A DNA stretch of 64,000 bases from Billgrantia pellis (GTDB lineage Bacteria; Pseudomonadota; Gammaproteobacteria; Pseudomonadales; Halomonadaceae): assembly GCF_008297955.1 (NCBI RefSeq), contig NZ_VTPY01000001.1:372001-436000 (forward strand). The letters run 5' to 3'. Position numbers and translations under genes: made by a program. Position 1 is the first letter of the stretch. The number at the start of each line of letters is the position of its first letter. A model generated the notes under the pieces. The model worked only from the letters and a program-made list of their open reading frames with translations, did no database searches and was not told the origin of the DNA. Positions 7,333 through 15,283 of the stretch are shown here, in pieces.

Positions 7333-8887
7333 ACTCTTCCAGCGCCGGCAGGCGGACCCCATCGCCGAGAAGCCGCGTATGTCCCGTATGCGCCAGATTC
7401 CCCGCGCCATTGCCCGCTCGCTGCTGGGACAGGCGCGTGCCGATCGTCTGTCTGGTGATATGCCCACCGTGCCGGTACCGGCCGACGATTTCATCGATAA
7501 GAACCAGCGCGCACTGGTGGCACGCTCACGCCACCTGGTGTTGACCAACGACTACGCTCGCGGCTTCGTGCGCCAGGTGCGCCAGAACCTGGTGGGCCGC
7601 AAGGGTATCCAGCTACAGGCGCAGGCGCGTGATGCAGACGGCACGCTCGACGAGCGAGCCAACGACGCCATCGAGGCAGACTTCGAGAAGTGGTGCGACA
7701 GGAGAATCTGCGATGTGAGCGGCCGGCGTTCGTTCCGCCAGCTGCTGGCGCGTGCCGCCGAGGATGCCGCGACCAATGGCGAGTTCATGTTTCGACTGGT
7801 CTACGGGCGCGATCTCAACCCCTGGGGCGTGGCCCTGCAGGTGCTCGATCCCCAGCGCTGCCCCGTCGAGGTCAACGAAGATCGCCTGCCTGACGGCCAG
7901 TTTATCCGCCAAGGCATCAAGTACAACCGCTGGGGCCGGCCCGTGGCCTATCTGTTCGGCACCGTCGACCCGGCCGAGAGCGATTACCGCTTCGGTGGCC
8001 GCAACTACGTCGAGATCCCGGCTGACGAGCTGATCCACGGCTTCCTGGAGGACCTCGTTGGCCAGCGCCGCGGCCTGCCGTGGATGGTGACCGCCGTGAT
8101 GCGCCTACATCACTTGGATGGTTTCGAGAAGGCGGCCCTGGTCAATGCCCGCGTCTCCGCTTCCAAGGGGGGCTTCTTCGAGTGGGACGAGGGCATGGGG
8201 CCCAGCGACGAGGAAGACACCGACGAGCCGCTCTATATGGACGCCGAGCCCGGGAGCTACCAAGAGCTGCCCGCCGGCCTGCGCTTCAAGGGTTGGGATC
8301 CACAGTTCCCCAGCGGGGAGCTGGCGCCGTTCTCCAAGCAGAGCCTGCGCGGCATCGCTACCGGCCTGGGTGTCTCCTACAACTCGTTCGCCAACGACCT
8401 CGAAGGCGTGAACTTCTCCAGCATTCGCCAGGGCGTGCTGACCGAGCGCGACCAGTGGATGGATCTGCAGGAGTGGCTCATCGAGCAGCTGCTCGAGCCT
8501 GTCTTTCAGGCCTGGCTGCCCCGCGCCCTGCTCAAGGGTATTTCGGTGCCGGGCACCAACGGCGCCACCCTGCGCCCCGAGCGTATCGAGAAGTACCGCG
8601 AACACGATTGGCAGGCGCGGCGCTGGGATTGGGTCGACCCCGACAAGGACAGCAAGACCGCCGCCCGCGACATCGCCAACAAGATCAAGAGCCCCTCGCA
8701 AGTGATCCGTGAGCGAGGCGGCGACCCTCGCACCGTATGGCGCCAGTGGGCGACCGATCGACAGGCCATGATCGACGCCGGCATCCCGGAGGCCTTGGTC
8801 GACGCCACCCTGGGCGACCCCACCATGAACAGCGGCAGCAGCACGCCTCAGGGCGAAACCGCAGGAGAGACGAGCAATGAAGGATAA
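7325..8887 (+). CDS. Phage portal protein, lambda gpB family
   Basis: This 520-residue protein starts from the GTG at 7325, overlapping the previous stop. It has the lambda-portal layout: an N-terminal segment with LVARSRHLVLTNDYARGFVRQVRQNLVG, a central region with NGEFMFRLVYGRDLNPWGVALQVLDP, and the conserved helical stem region around KGWDPQFPSGE and GLGVSYNSFANDLEGVNFSSIRQG. The portal forms the dodecameric DNA entry channel at one capsid vertex. Its stop overlaps the start of the protease-capsid gene (ATGA-type coupling at 8877-8887). Confidence 0.93.
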   Translation: MLKLFQRRQADPIAEKPRMSRMRQIPRAIARSLLGQARADRLSGDMPTVPVPADDFIDKNQRALVARSRHLVLTNDYARGFVRQVRQNLVGRKGIQLQAQARDADGTLDERANDAIEADFEKWCDRRICDVSGRRSFRQLLARAAEDAATNGEFMFRLVYGRDLNPWGVALQVLDPQRCPVEVNEDRLPDGQFIRQGIKYNRWGRPVAYLFGTVDPAESDYRFGGRNYVEIPADELIHGFLEDLVGQRRGLPWMVTAVMRLHHLDGFEKAALVNARVSASKGGFFEWDEGMGPSDEEDTDEPLYMDAEPGSYQELPAGLRFKGWDPQFPSGELAPFSKQSLRGIATGLGVSYNSFANDLEGVNFSSIRQGVLTERDQWMDLQEWLIEQLLEPVFQAWLPRALLKGISVPGTNGATLRPERIEKYREHDWQARRWDWVDPDKDSKTAARDIANKIKSPSQVIRERGGDPRTVWRQWATDRQAMIDAGIPEALVDATLGDPTMNSGSSTPQGETAGETSNEG

Positions 8888-10964
8888 GCGCGAGACCCGC
8901 GACCGGCTGCACCGGCCCGCAACGCCTCAGCCGTCAGACAAGGCCCGCCAGCTGGAAGGGAGCTTTCAGCGCCGTGGTGTCACCGATGAGCAGCTGCGCA
9001 AGCTGAAGGCCGAAGGCCTGCGCCGCGACCTTCAGGTCGCCGAGGTTCGCGCGCTGGACGAAGAAAAACGCACGGTCGAGCTGGCATTCTCCAGCGAGGC
9101 CGAGGTGGAGCGGTGGTTCGGCATCGAGGTGCTGGATCACAGCGAAGGCGCCATGCGCACCGAACGCCTCGAGGGAGGCGCGGCCGTTCTGGTCAATCAC
9201 GACTGGGACGACCAGGTGGGCGTGGTGGAGTCTGTCACCGTGGGAGCCGACCGGCGGGGCCGGGCGGTGGTGCGCTTCGGGCGAGGCGCACGAGCTTCCG
9301 AGGTGTGGCAGGACGTGGTCGACGGCATCCGTCGGCTTGTCTCGGTGGGCTACTCGATCCACAAGGTGGAGGTCGAGGAGCGCGCGGGGCAGGCCGACAT
9401 GGTGCGCGTCACCGATTGGGAGCCGCACGAGATCAGCATCGTCTCCGTGCCGGCGGATGTTTCGGTGGGCGTGGGGCGCTCAGCGGAACCACCGCCAGCG
9501 GAGGCGGGTAAAGGTGGCCCCGATACTGCCAGCAATGACCCTAGCGGCGCTGCTGGCGCATCCCGAACACACCGGAAGGAAAGCGACATGAACGAGAAGA
9601 TCCTGCGCGACAAGAAGGGCAACCTGGTTCGCGCCAAGGTCGACGCCGACGGCAACATCGTCGAAGTGCTCGAAATGATCGAGCGCGCAGGCGACGCCCA
9701 GGCTCAGGCCCGTGACGCCGGCAAGCAGGCAGAGCAAGCCCGCGTGAAGGGCATCATGGACATGGGCCGCCAGTACGAGAACATCGAGCTGGCTACCCGC
9801 TTCGTCAGTGAGGGCAAGACGCCCGAGGACTTCCAGCGCGCCCTGCTCGAGGAGATGCACGGCCAGCGCTCCAAGCCGGTCACCGATAACGGTGGCGGTG
9901 AGACCCGCTCATCCAGCATCGGCATGACCGACAAGGACCTGAAGCGCTACTCCATGATGAATGTGGTGCGCGCGCTGGCCAATCCGAATGACAAGCGCGC
10001 CCAGGAAGCCGCGGCGTTCGAGCTGGAGCTTTCCCAGGAGGCCGAGCGGCAATACGGCAAGCAGGCGCGCGGTATTCTGATTCCCGATGACGTGCTCTCC
10101 CGTGCGTTCAACGCCGGTGGCGCTGCTGACACGCCCACTGGCGCCCAGACCGGCCAGAACCTGGTCGATACCCAGTACATGGCCGGCAGCTTCATCGAGA
10201 TGCTGCGCAACCGCACCGCGCTGATGCGCCTGGCCACCACCATGAGTGGCCTGGTCGGCAACGTGGAGATCCCGAAGCAGACCGGCGGCGCCACTGCCTA
10301 CTGGGTCGGCGAGGGCGTCGACGCCACCGAGGGCACACCGACCATTGGGCAGCTGACCATGTCACCGAAGACCGTCGCGGCCTTCACCGACATCACTCGC
10401 CGCCTGATGCTCCAGTCCACGCCGGACGCCGAGCGCATCGTGCGAAACGACTTGGCGGCGGCAGTTGCCCTGGCCATCGACCTGGCGGGCTTCTACGGCT
10501 CAGGCGGCGACGAGCCTACCGGCATCGCCAACGTCTCCGGCATCAATGCGGTGAACTTTGCCACCACGGGCAAGCCCACCTACGCCGAAACGGTGCAGAT
10601 GGAGAGCGAGATCGCTGCCGATAACGCTGACGTGAACTCGATGGGCTATGTCATGGCCAGCGGCATGCGTGGCCACTACAAGACCACCGAGAAGTTCGAC
10701 GGCACCAACGGCAGCCCGATCTGGGAACCGGGCAACACGGTCAACGGTTACCGCACAGAGGTGACCAACCAGATCCAGAGCGGGGACGTTTTCTTCGGGA
10801 ACTTCGCCGACCTGATCATCGGCATGTGGGGCGGCCTCGACTTGACCGTCGATCCCTACAGCCTGTCGAAGTCCGGCGGCACTCGTCTGGTGGTGTTCCA
10901 GGACGTCGACATGGTGACTCGCCGGGTCGAATCGTTCTGCCTGGGCCGCTACGTCGCGCCCTGA
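8877..10964 (+). CDS. HK97-type prohead protease fused to major capsid protein
   Basis: This 695-residue polypeptide has two phage functions. Residues about 45-200 form an HK97-family (S78/U35) prohead protease with the His in VNHDWD (His108) and the candidate nucleophile Ser in SVGYS (156-160). Residues about 205-237 are a linker encoded in part by repeat copy 3. Residues 238-695 are an HK97-fold capsid protein with a long coiled scaffold-like delta region (about 255-340) and the core starting ARGILIPDDVLSRAF, including GNVEIPKQTGGATAYWVGEG. Maturation would require cleavage in the linker. An internal ATG at 9588 with a strong ribosome site could give the capsid protein (458 residues) alone. 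Confidence 0.9.
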   Translation: MKDKRETRDRLHRPATPQPSDKARQLEGSFQRRGVTDEQLRKLKAEGLRRDLQVAEVRALDEEKRTVELAFSSEAEVERWFGIEVLDHSEGAMRTERLEGGAAVLVNHDWDDQVGVVESVTVGADRRGRAVVRFGRGARASEVWQDVVDGIRRLVSVGYSIHKVEVEERAGQADMVRVTDWEPHEISIVSVPADVSVGVGRSAEPPPAEAGKGGPDTASNDPSGAAGASRTHRKESDMNEKILRDKKGNLVRAKVDADGNIVEVLEMIERAGDAQAQARDAGKQAEQARVKGIMDMGRQYENIELATRFVSEGKTPEDFQRALLEEMHGQRSKPVTDNGGGETRSSSIGMTDKDLKRYSMMNVVRALANPNDKRAQEAAAFELELSQEAERQYGKQARGILIPDDVLSRAFNAGGAADTPTGAQTGQNLVDTQYMAGSFIEMLRNRTALMRLATTMSGLVGNVEIPKQTGGATAYWVGEGVDATEGTPTIGQLTMSPKTVAAFTDITRRLMLQSTPDAERIVRNDLAAAVALAIDLAGFYGSGGDEPTGIANVSGINAVNFATTGKPTYAETVQMESEIAADNADVNSMGYVMASGMRGHYKTTEKFDGTNGSPIWEPGNTVNGYRTEVTNQIQSGDVFFGNFADLIIGMWGGLDLTVDPYSLSKSGGTRLVVFQDVDMVTRRVESFCLGRYVAP
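9486..9503 (+). repeat. Dispersed 18-bp boundary repeat, copy 3 (protease-capsid linker)
   Basis: GAACCACCGCCAGCGGAG lies inside the fused gene between protease and capsid domains. It is followed after a spacer by CTGCTGGCGCATCC, also found after copy 4. Confidence 0.85.
9570..9590 (+). promoter_or_regulatory. Internal ribosome binding site and start for stand-alone capsid protein
   Basis: A purine-rich GGAAGGAAAG precedes an in-frame ATG at 9588 by about six bases. The encoded peptide begins MNEKILRDKKGN, a normal capsid-protein start. This would let the capsid be made in excess of the protease. Confidence 0.55.
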
Positions 10965-10980
10965 TCGGTAGCCACTGGCT

Positions 10981-11007
10981 GACGGCCCCGCACACCGCGG
11001 AGCCGTC
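10981..11007 (+). other. Stem-loop between capsid gene and next head gene
   Basis: GACGGC at 10981-10986 pairs with GCCGTC at 11002-11007, and an inner CCGC/GCGG stem closes a five-base loop. No T-run follows, so it is more likely an mRNA-stabilising or attenuating hairpin after the abundant capsid message than a full terminator. The core ACCGCGGAGCC is reminiscent of the 18-bp repeat with CAGC missing. Confidence 0.45.
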
Positions 11008-11026
11008 AATGCATGAGGATAGCCCC

Positions 11027-11356
11027 ATGAGCAAGAAGACCAAGACGCTTGATCTTGAGTGCACCAGCGCCTTCATGGTGAAGGGCAAAATGATCACGCC
11101 AAAGAAGACTGTACGTGGCGTGCCTGAGGCTGACGCTCTGAGCCTGGTGCGTCGTGGCAAGGCCAAGATCGTGGCCGCTGGCCCTGACGCGGCTGGCGCA
11201 TCAGCTGAAGAGGCCGAAGCGCCCGCCCTCGAGGAGCTGACTGTTGAGGAACTCAAGGCCACCGCCAAGGAGTACGAGATCGAAGGCGCGGACAAGATGA
11301 AGAAGGCCGAGCTGATTGCCGCCATCGAAGCCGCCGAGGCTGAGGGCGACGAGTAA
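11027..11356 (+). CDS. Phage head-region protein with C-terminal Rho-N/HeH-like motif
   Basis: The protein (109 residues from the ATG at 11027, preceded by GAGGAT; another in-frame ATG is at 11009) has an N-terminal beta-type segment, an Ala/Glu-rich linker, and a C-terminal helix-extended-loop-helix (EELTVEELKATAKEYEIEGADKMKKAELIAAI) resembling the Rho N-terminal or HeH fold. Such small proteins often follow the major capsid gene in HK97-like phages. Its exact role is not known; capsid decoration or head completion is possible. Its stop overlaps the next ATG. Confidence 0.6.
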   Translation: MSKKTKTLDLECTSAFMVKGKMITPKKTVRGVPEADALSLVRRGKAKIVAAGPDAAGASAEEAEAPALEELTVEELKATAKEYEIEGADKMKKAELIAAIEAAEAEGDE

Positions 11357-11676
11357 TGCCGGCGCCGGACTGGGAGAACCTCGACTATTTCCTCGATGAA
11401 GAGGAGTTCGCGACAGCCGTGACCGTGACCCGGGCGGACGGCACGGTGCTTTCCCTGTCCGGCATCTACGAAGACCAATATCTCGACGCCCAGCTTGGCG
11501 AGTACCGCATGGACACCGAGAGTCCCCGGCTGTGGTGCAAGCAGTCCGACGTGCCTGGCGTGAATCGCGGCGACACCTGCGCTGTCGATGGCATCACCTA
11601 TGACGTGATGACTGCCCCCCAAGGCGACGGTACCGGCATGGCCATGCTCGACCTGGCACCGAGGCCCCATGCTTGA
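11356..11676 (+). CDS. Head-tail joining protein, lambda gpFII family
   Basis: The 106-residue protein fits the Phage_attach/gpFII family: a start DWENLDYFLDEEEFATAV, a beta-rich core, and a turn with VNRGDTCAVDGITYDV, in which the RGD-containing loop precedes the conserved strand. gpFII caps the head connector and forms the tail attachment site. Its position after the capsid and before gpZ follows the lambda order. Overlaps with both neighbours (TAATG at the start, eight bases at the end) indicate translational coupling. Confidence 0.8.
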   Translation: MPAPDWENLDYFLDEEEFATAVTVTRADGTVLSLSGIYEDQYLDAQLGEYRMDTESPRLWCKQSDVPGVNRGDTCAVDGITYDVMTAPQGDGTGMAMLDLAPRPHA

Positions 11677-12229
11677 TTTCGAGATCGAGGCGGGCGACCT
11701 GCAGCGCATCGCCGACGAACTGGGCGCCATGCCCAAAGAAGTGCGTGCCGCCTACAATCGCGCCCTGACCCGAACCGCCGCCACGCTGCGTAAGCTCTCC
11801 AGCAAAGGCCTGCAGTCGCATCTCGGACTGGCGCGTGTAGCCGCCGTGAGGCGTCGCCTCAAGAGCCTGCGCATTCGCGGCCAGGGCGGTATGGGAAGCG
11901 TTCGGCTGTGGTACGGCCTCAACGACTTGCCGGTCAGTGAGTTCCGGGGGCGCGCCACGCCACGCAGCGGTGGCGCCGCCTATTCCGGCCCGGCTGGGAG
12001 CCATAGCTTTGACCGCGCCTGGATCGGTGCCAGCCGGTACGCCCGCAAGCGCACCATCCTGCAGCGGGTACGGGGGTCGCGCTACCCGATTCGCGAGGCG
12101 CAGCTACCCATCAAAGACAAGGCGGATGTCTTCGTCGAGGACGAGGTGTTTGTGAAGCTCAACGACATCTTTTGGCAGCACTTCAGCCGCGACCTGGAGC
12201 GCCGAGTCGACTACATGAGGTCGCGATGA
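11669..12229 (+). CDS. Minor tail protein, lambda gpZ family
   Basis: This 186-residue protein fits the prophage minor tail protein Z family: an N-terminal helical region AMPKEVRAAYNRALTRTAATLRK, a basic central part with many Arg residues, and a long C-terminal helix region KDKADVFVEDEVFVKLNDIFWQHFSRDLERR. gpZ acts at the tail end that joins to the head. In this phage it forms the last lambda-like head or neck gene before the P2-like tail. Its stop overlaps the next ATG by four bases. Confidence 0.8.
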   Translation: MLDFEIEAGDLQRIADELGAMPKEVRAAYNRALTRTAATLRKLSSKGLQSHLGLARVAAVRRRLKSLRIRGQGGMGSVRLWYGLNDLPVSEFRGRATPRSGGAAYSGPAGSHSFDRAWIGASRYARKRTILQRVRGSRYPIREAQLPIKDKADVFVEDEVFVKLNDIFWQHFSRDLERRVDYMRSR

Positions 12230-12783
12230 ACGCAGACACCCAGATTAGCCTTGACGAGCTTCACCAGGCCATCCTCGATCAGATAGCGGCCGCGTTTCCC
12301 GAACTGGCCACCGTGGCTGACTATCCCGATGACCGGCAGCGGATCCTGGCCCCGGCGGCGCTTATCGAGCTCACCTCGATGCCAGCCGCGCCCGATGATG
12401 ACCCCGGTACCGGCCAGCTGGCGCTCGAGCTGCAGTTCGAGCTGCGCTACGTGGTCGGCTTTCGCGGTGACAATCAAGGGCGGGTCATTCGTCGCAACAC
12501 CGCCGCGCTGGCGCATTTTATTCAGCACAACCAGTGGGAGCTGCCGGTCGAGCCTGCCCGCGTGCTGGTGTGCGAGCCCGACGTTTTCTCGCCGGAACTG
12601 GACCAGTACCACGTGTGGCGCATCGAATGGGCCCAGATCGTGCACATTGGCGCCAATGAGTGGATCGACGATGGCGAGACGCCCACCGAGGTATGGGTCG
12701 GTGTGTCACCGTTGATCGGCCCCGAGAATGAGGAGTTCTACACCCGCCAGGATGGCAGCCAGTATGAGGAGGGTAGCGCGTGA
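12226..12783 (+). CDS. Phage tail completion or terminator-like protein
   Basis: The protein (185 residues) begins MNADTQISLDELHQAILDQIAAAFPELATVADY, a helical start resembling phage tail-terminator and neck proteins, followed by alternating strands (LALELQFELRYVVGF, VWRIEWAQIVHIG). It lies between gpZ and baseplate spike V, where P2-like phages carry tail completion genes (R and S). No named family is certain from sequence alone. I chose ATG 12226 because it overlaps the previous stop; an upstream reading from 12172 would overlap gpZ by more than 50 bases. Confidence 0.6.
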   Translation: MNADTQISLDELHQAILDQIAAAFPELATVADYPDDRQRILAPAALIELTSMPAAPDDDPGTGQLALELQFELRYVVGFRGDNQGRVIRRNTAALAHFIQHNQWELPVEPARVLVCEPDVFSPELDQYHVWRIEWAQIVHIGANEWIDDGETPTEVWVGVSPLIGPENEEFYTRQDGSQYEEGSA

Positions 12784-13337
12784 ACCAGGCCTATCGGCTG
12801 GGCGAGCTGGAGCGGCGCCTCAACGGCATGGTCATGGTCGGCACCATCCTCGCCGTCGATCACACCTCCCGCAAGCTCCGTGTTCAGGTGGGGGAGATCC
12901 GCACCGCCTGGCTGGCGTGGCCGGTCGAGATGGGTCGCAACTTCCGGCGCTGGCGCCCGCTGCGCGAAGGTCAGCAGGTAGTGCTTGTCAGCCCCTCCGG
13001 CGACCCTGCCCAGGCTGTGATTGCCGGCATGCTCTACAGCTCGGCGCTGTCGGCACCTTCGGACAATCCCGACCTCGACCTGGTCGAGTTCGAAGACGGC
13101 GCCCGCTTCCAGTACGACAGCGCCGCGCACGAGTACCTCAGCGAGACCGGCGGCAGCCGCATCACCATGGACCGCGACCGAATCCTGCTCTCCAGCAACG
13201 GCAGCACCCTCGAGCTGGATGCGAGCGGAGTCAAGATCAACGGCTCCAGCCTGACCCACAACGGCACCGACGTAGGCGATAGCCATCGCCACGGCGGGGT
13301 AGCTTCCGGCTCCTCCAATACCGACACGCCAGTCTAG
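12780..13337 (+). CDS. V: Baseplate spike protein, P2 gpV family
   Basis: The 185-residue protein starts at a GTG overlapping the previous stop. It has an N-terminal OB-fold (GTILAVDHTSRKLRVQVGEIRTAWLAWP), a middle domain ending near VIAGMLYSS, and a repetitive beta-helix C-terminus (SRITMDRDRILLSSNGSTLELDASGVKING). The end carries DSHRHGG, the His-x-His motif that binds iron at the spike tip in P2 gpV. It forms the membrane-piercing trimer under the contractile tail. Repeat copy 4 begins nine bases after the stop. Confidence 0.92.
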   Translation: MNQAYRLGELERRLNGMVMVGTILAVDHTSRKLRVQVGEIRTAWLAWPVEMGRNFRRWRPLREGQQVVLVSPSGDPAQAVIAGMLYSSALSAPSDNPDLDLVEFEDGARFQYDSAAHEYLSETGGSRITMDRDRILLSSNGSTLELDASGVKINGSSLTHNGTDVGDSHRHGGVASGSSNTDTPV

Positions 13338-13345
13338 CCGCAATA

Positions 13346-13363
13346 GAACTACCGCCAGCGGAG
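13346..13363 (+). repeat. Dispersed 18-bp boundary repeat, copy 4
   Basis: GAACTACCGCCAGCGGAG lies between the spike gene V and baseplate gene W, followed by GACCCTGCTGGCGCATCC, which resembles the sequence after copy 3. Confidence 0.85.
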
Positions 13364-13394
13364 GGGCTGACCCTGCTGGCGCATCCTCACAGCC

Positions 13395-13736
13395 ATGAAC
13401 GGCATGAATGCGCAGACCGGGCGCCCCCTCTCCGGCATCGACCACCTGCGGCAGTCGCTGCACGACATCCTGACCACGCCGATCGGCACCAGGGTGATGC
13501 GTCGCGACTATGGCTCGCGATTGTATGAGCTGGTAGATGCGCCGGTGAACAACGCCACCATGGTCGAGCTCTACGCCGCCACTGCCGAGGCGGTCGCGCG
13601 CTGGGAGCCGCGCTTCAAGCTGACCCGGGTTCGTGTCGCCAGTGCCGCTCCTGGCTCGGTCACCCTGAATCTCGAAGGGGAATACGTGCCCACCGGACAG
13701 ACCATCAATCTTGACGGCATTGAGGTGAACGGATGA
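13395..13736 (+). CDS. W: Baseplate wedge protein, P2 gpW / gp25 family
   Basis: The 113-residue protein fits the GPW/gp25 family: LSGIDHLRQSLHDILTTPIGTRVMRRDYGSRLYELVDAP, containing the conserved TPIGTRVMRRDYGS block (about residues 27-40), then a helix and the strand GSVTLNLEGEYVPTGQ. It is a lysozyme-like-fold wedge component that starts sheath assembly. W and J overlap by four bases (ATGA). Confidence 0.93.
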   Translation: MNGMNAQTGRPLSGIDHLRQSLHDILTTPIGTRVMRRDYGSRLYELVDAPVNNATMVELYAATAEAVARWEPRFKLTRVRVASAAPGSVTLNLEGEYVPTGQTINLDGIEVNG

Positions 13737-14644
13737 CAGGTACCATCAACCTGGCACAACTCCCCGCTCCTAATGTCGTCGAGTCCCTGGACTACGAAAC
13801 CATCCTCGCCGAGCGAAAGACCAAGCTACTCGACCTGGTGCCGGCCAGCCGCCGCGATGAGGTCGAGGCGACCCTACAGCTGGAGAGCGAGCCGCTGACC
13901 AAGCTGCTCGAGGAGTCGGCCTATCGTGAGCTCGTCTGGCGGCAGCGTGTCAACGAAGCCGCCAAGGCCGTCATGCTCGCCTACAGCCGCGATGAGGATC
14001 TCGACAACCTGGTGGCCAACTTCGAAGTTGAGCGTCTCATGATCGACCCGGGCGATCCCGACGCAACGCCTCCGGTACCGCCCACCTACGAGAGCAACGA
14101 CGACTTGCGCCTACGTGCGCAGCAAGCCTGGGAAGGCCTCAGCGTCGCCGGCCCGCGCGGTGCCTATGTGTTTCATGCCCGCAGCGCTGACGGCCGTGTG
14201 GCCGATGCCACTGCCATCAGCCCCGCGCCCACCGAAGCGCTGGTGACGCTGCTCAGCACCGAAGGCGACGGCACGGCCAGCCAGGAGCTGATCGACATCG
14301 TCGACGCCGCGCTCAGCGCCGAGGACATCCGCCCGCTCGGCGACCGGCTCACCGTGCAGTCGGCCACCATTTCCAACTACAGCGTCGACGCCACGCTCTA
14401 CGTCTACCCCGGCCCCGAGCAGGAGCCCATTCTCGAAGCCGCCGAGGCCTCGCTACAGCGCTACATCAGCGCCCAACGCCGCATCGGGCGAGACATTCGC
14501 CGTTCGGCGCTGTTCGCCGCCCTGCATGTCGAAGGCGTCCAGCGCGTCGAGCTCACCGCCCCCGCCGCCGACGTCGTACTCGACGAGACCCAGGCCGCCC
14601 ATTGCACCGGTACCGCGGTCTTGATCGGGGGCAGCGATGAGTAG
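13733..14644 (+). CDS. J: Baseplate assembly protein, P2 gpJ family
   Basis: This 303-residue protein has the gpJ hallmarks: an N-terminal LAQLPAPNVVESLDYETILAERK, the central LRLRAQQAWEGLSVAGPRGAYVFHARSADGRVADATA, and a C-terminal beta-alpha region ending in TAVLIGG. gpJ is the wedge protein equivalent to T4 gp6 and forms the baseplate ring with W and I. It overlaps I by eight bases. Length matches the P2 protein (302 residues). Confidence 0.93.
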   Translation: MTGTINLAQLPAPNVVESLDYETILAERKTKLLDLVPASRRDEVEATLQLESEPLTKLLEESAYRELVWRQRVNEAAKAVMLAYSRDEDLDNLVANFEVERLMIDPGDPDATPPVPPTYESNDDLRLRAQQAWEGLSVAGPRGAYVFHARSADGRVADATAISPAPTEALVTLLSTEGDGTASQELIDIVDAALSAEDIRPLGDRLTVQSATISNYSVDATLYVYPGPEQEPILEAAEASLQRYISAQRRIGRDIRRSALFAALHVEGVQRVELTAPAADVVLDETQAAHCTGTAVLIGGSDE

Positions 14645-15260
14645 CCACAGCCTGCTGCCGCCTAATGCCACACCGCTCGAGCGAGCCGCCGCCGAGGCCC
14701 TCGCCGAGATCCAGCGTGTGCCGGTCATGCTGCGTCAGCTATGGAACCCATACACCTGCCCCTCGAAGTTGCTGCCCTATCTCGCCTGGGCGTTTAGCGT
14801 CGACCGCTGGGACCCGGCATGGAGCACCGCCGCCAAGCGCGACGTGATCGCCACCAGCTTCTACGTGCATAGGAAGAAAGGCACGATCAGCGCGCTGCGC
14901 CGCGTCGTCGAGCCCCTCGGCTATCTGCTCGAAGTAACCGAATGGTGGGAAACCAACCCGATGGGCACACCCGGCACCTTCGCGCTCAAGATCGGCGTCC
15001 TCGACACCGGTATCACCGACGAGATGTACACCGAGCTCGAGCGTCTCATCGACGACGCCAAGCCCCTCACGCGCCACATCACCGGGCTGGATCTCGCCGG
15101 CGAGAGCAAGGGCATCGTTTACCTGGCCGCCACCGTCTACGACGGCGACGTCACCGCCGTGCTGCCCTTCGTCGCTGCCGAGACAGAAGTGACTGGCCTG
15201 TTCTACCTGGGCGCTGGGACTGACAGCACAGACACCACCACTGTCTACCCGCAGCCCTGA
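14637..15260 (+). CDS. I: Tail protein, P2 gpI family
   Basis: This 207-residue protein contains the gpI core: LRQLWNPYTCPSKLLPYLAWAFSVDRWDPAWSTAAKRDVIATSFYVHRKKGTISALRRVVEPLGY (about residues 30-95), including the conserved LPYLAWAFSVD and HRKKGT segments. The C-terminal part carries beta strands that probably hold the tail fibre. It is the third wedge component and the adaptor for the fibre encoded immediately downstream. Confidence 0.92.
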   Translation: MSSHSLLPPNATPLERAAAEALAEIQRVPVMLRQLWNPYTCPSKLLPYLAWAFSVDRWDPAWSTAAKRDVIATSFYVHRKKGTISALRRVVEPLGYLLEVTEWWETNPMGTPGTFALKIGVLDTGITDEMYTELERLIDDAKPLTRHITGLDLAGESKGIVYLAATVYDGDVTAVLPFVAAETEVTGLFYLGAGTDSTDTTTVYPQP

Positions 15261-15283
15261 AGCTGAACCGATAGGAGCACCAG

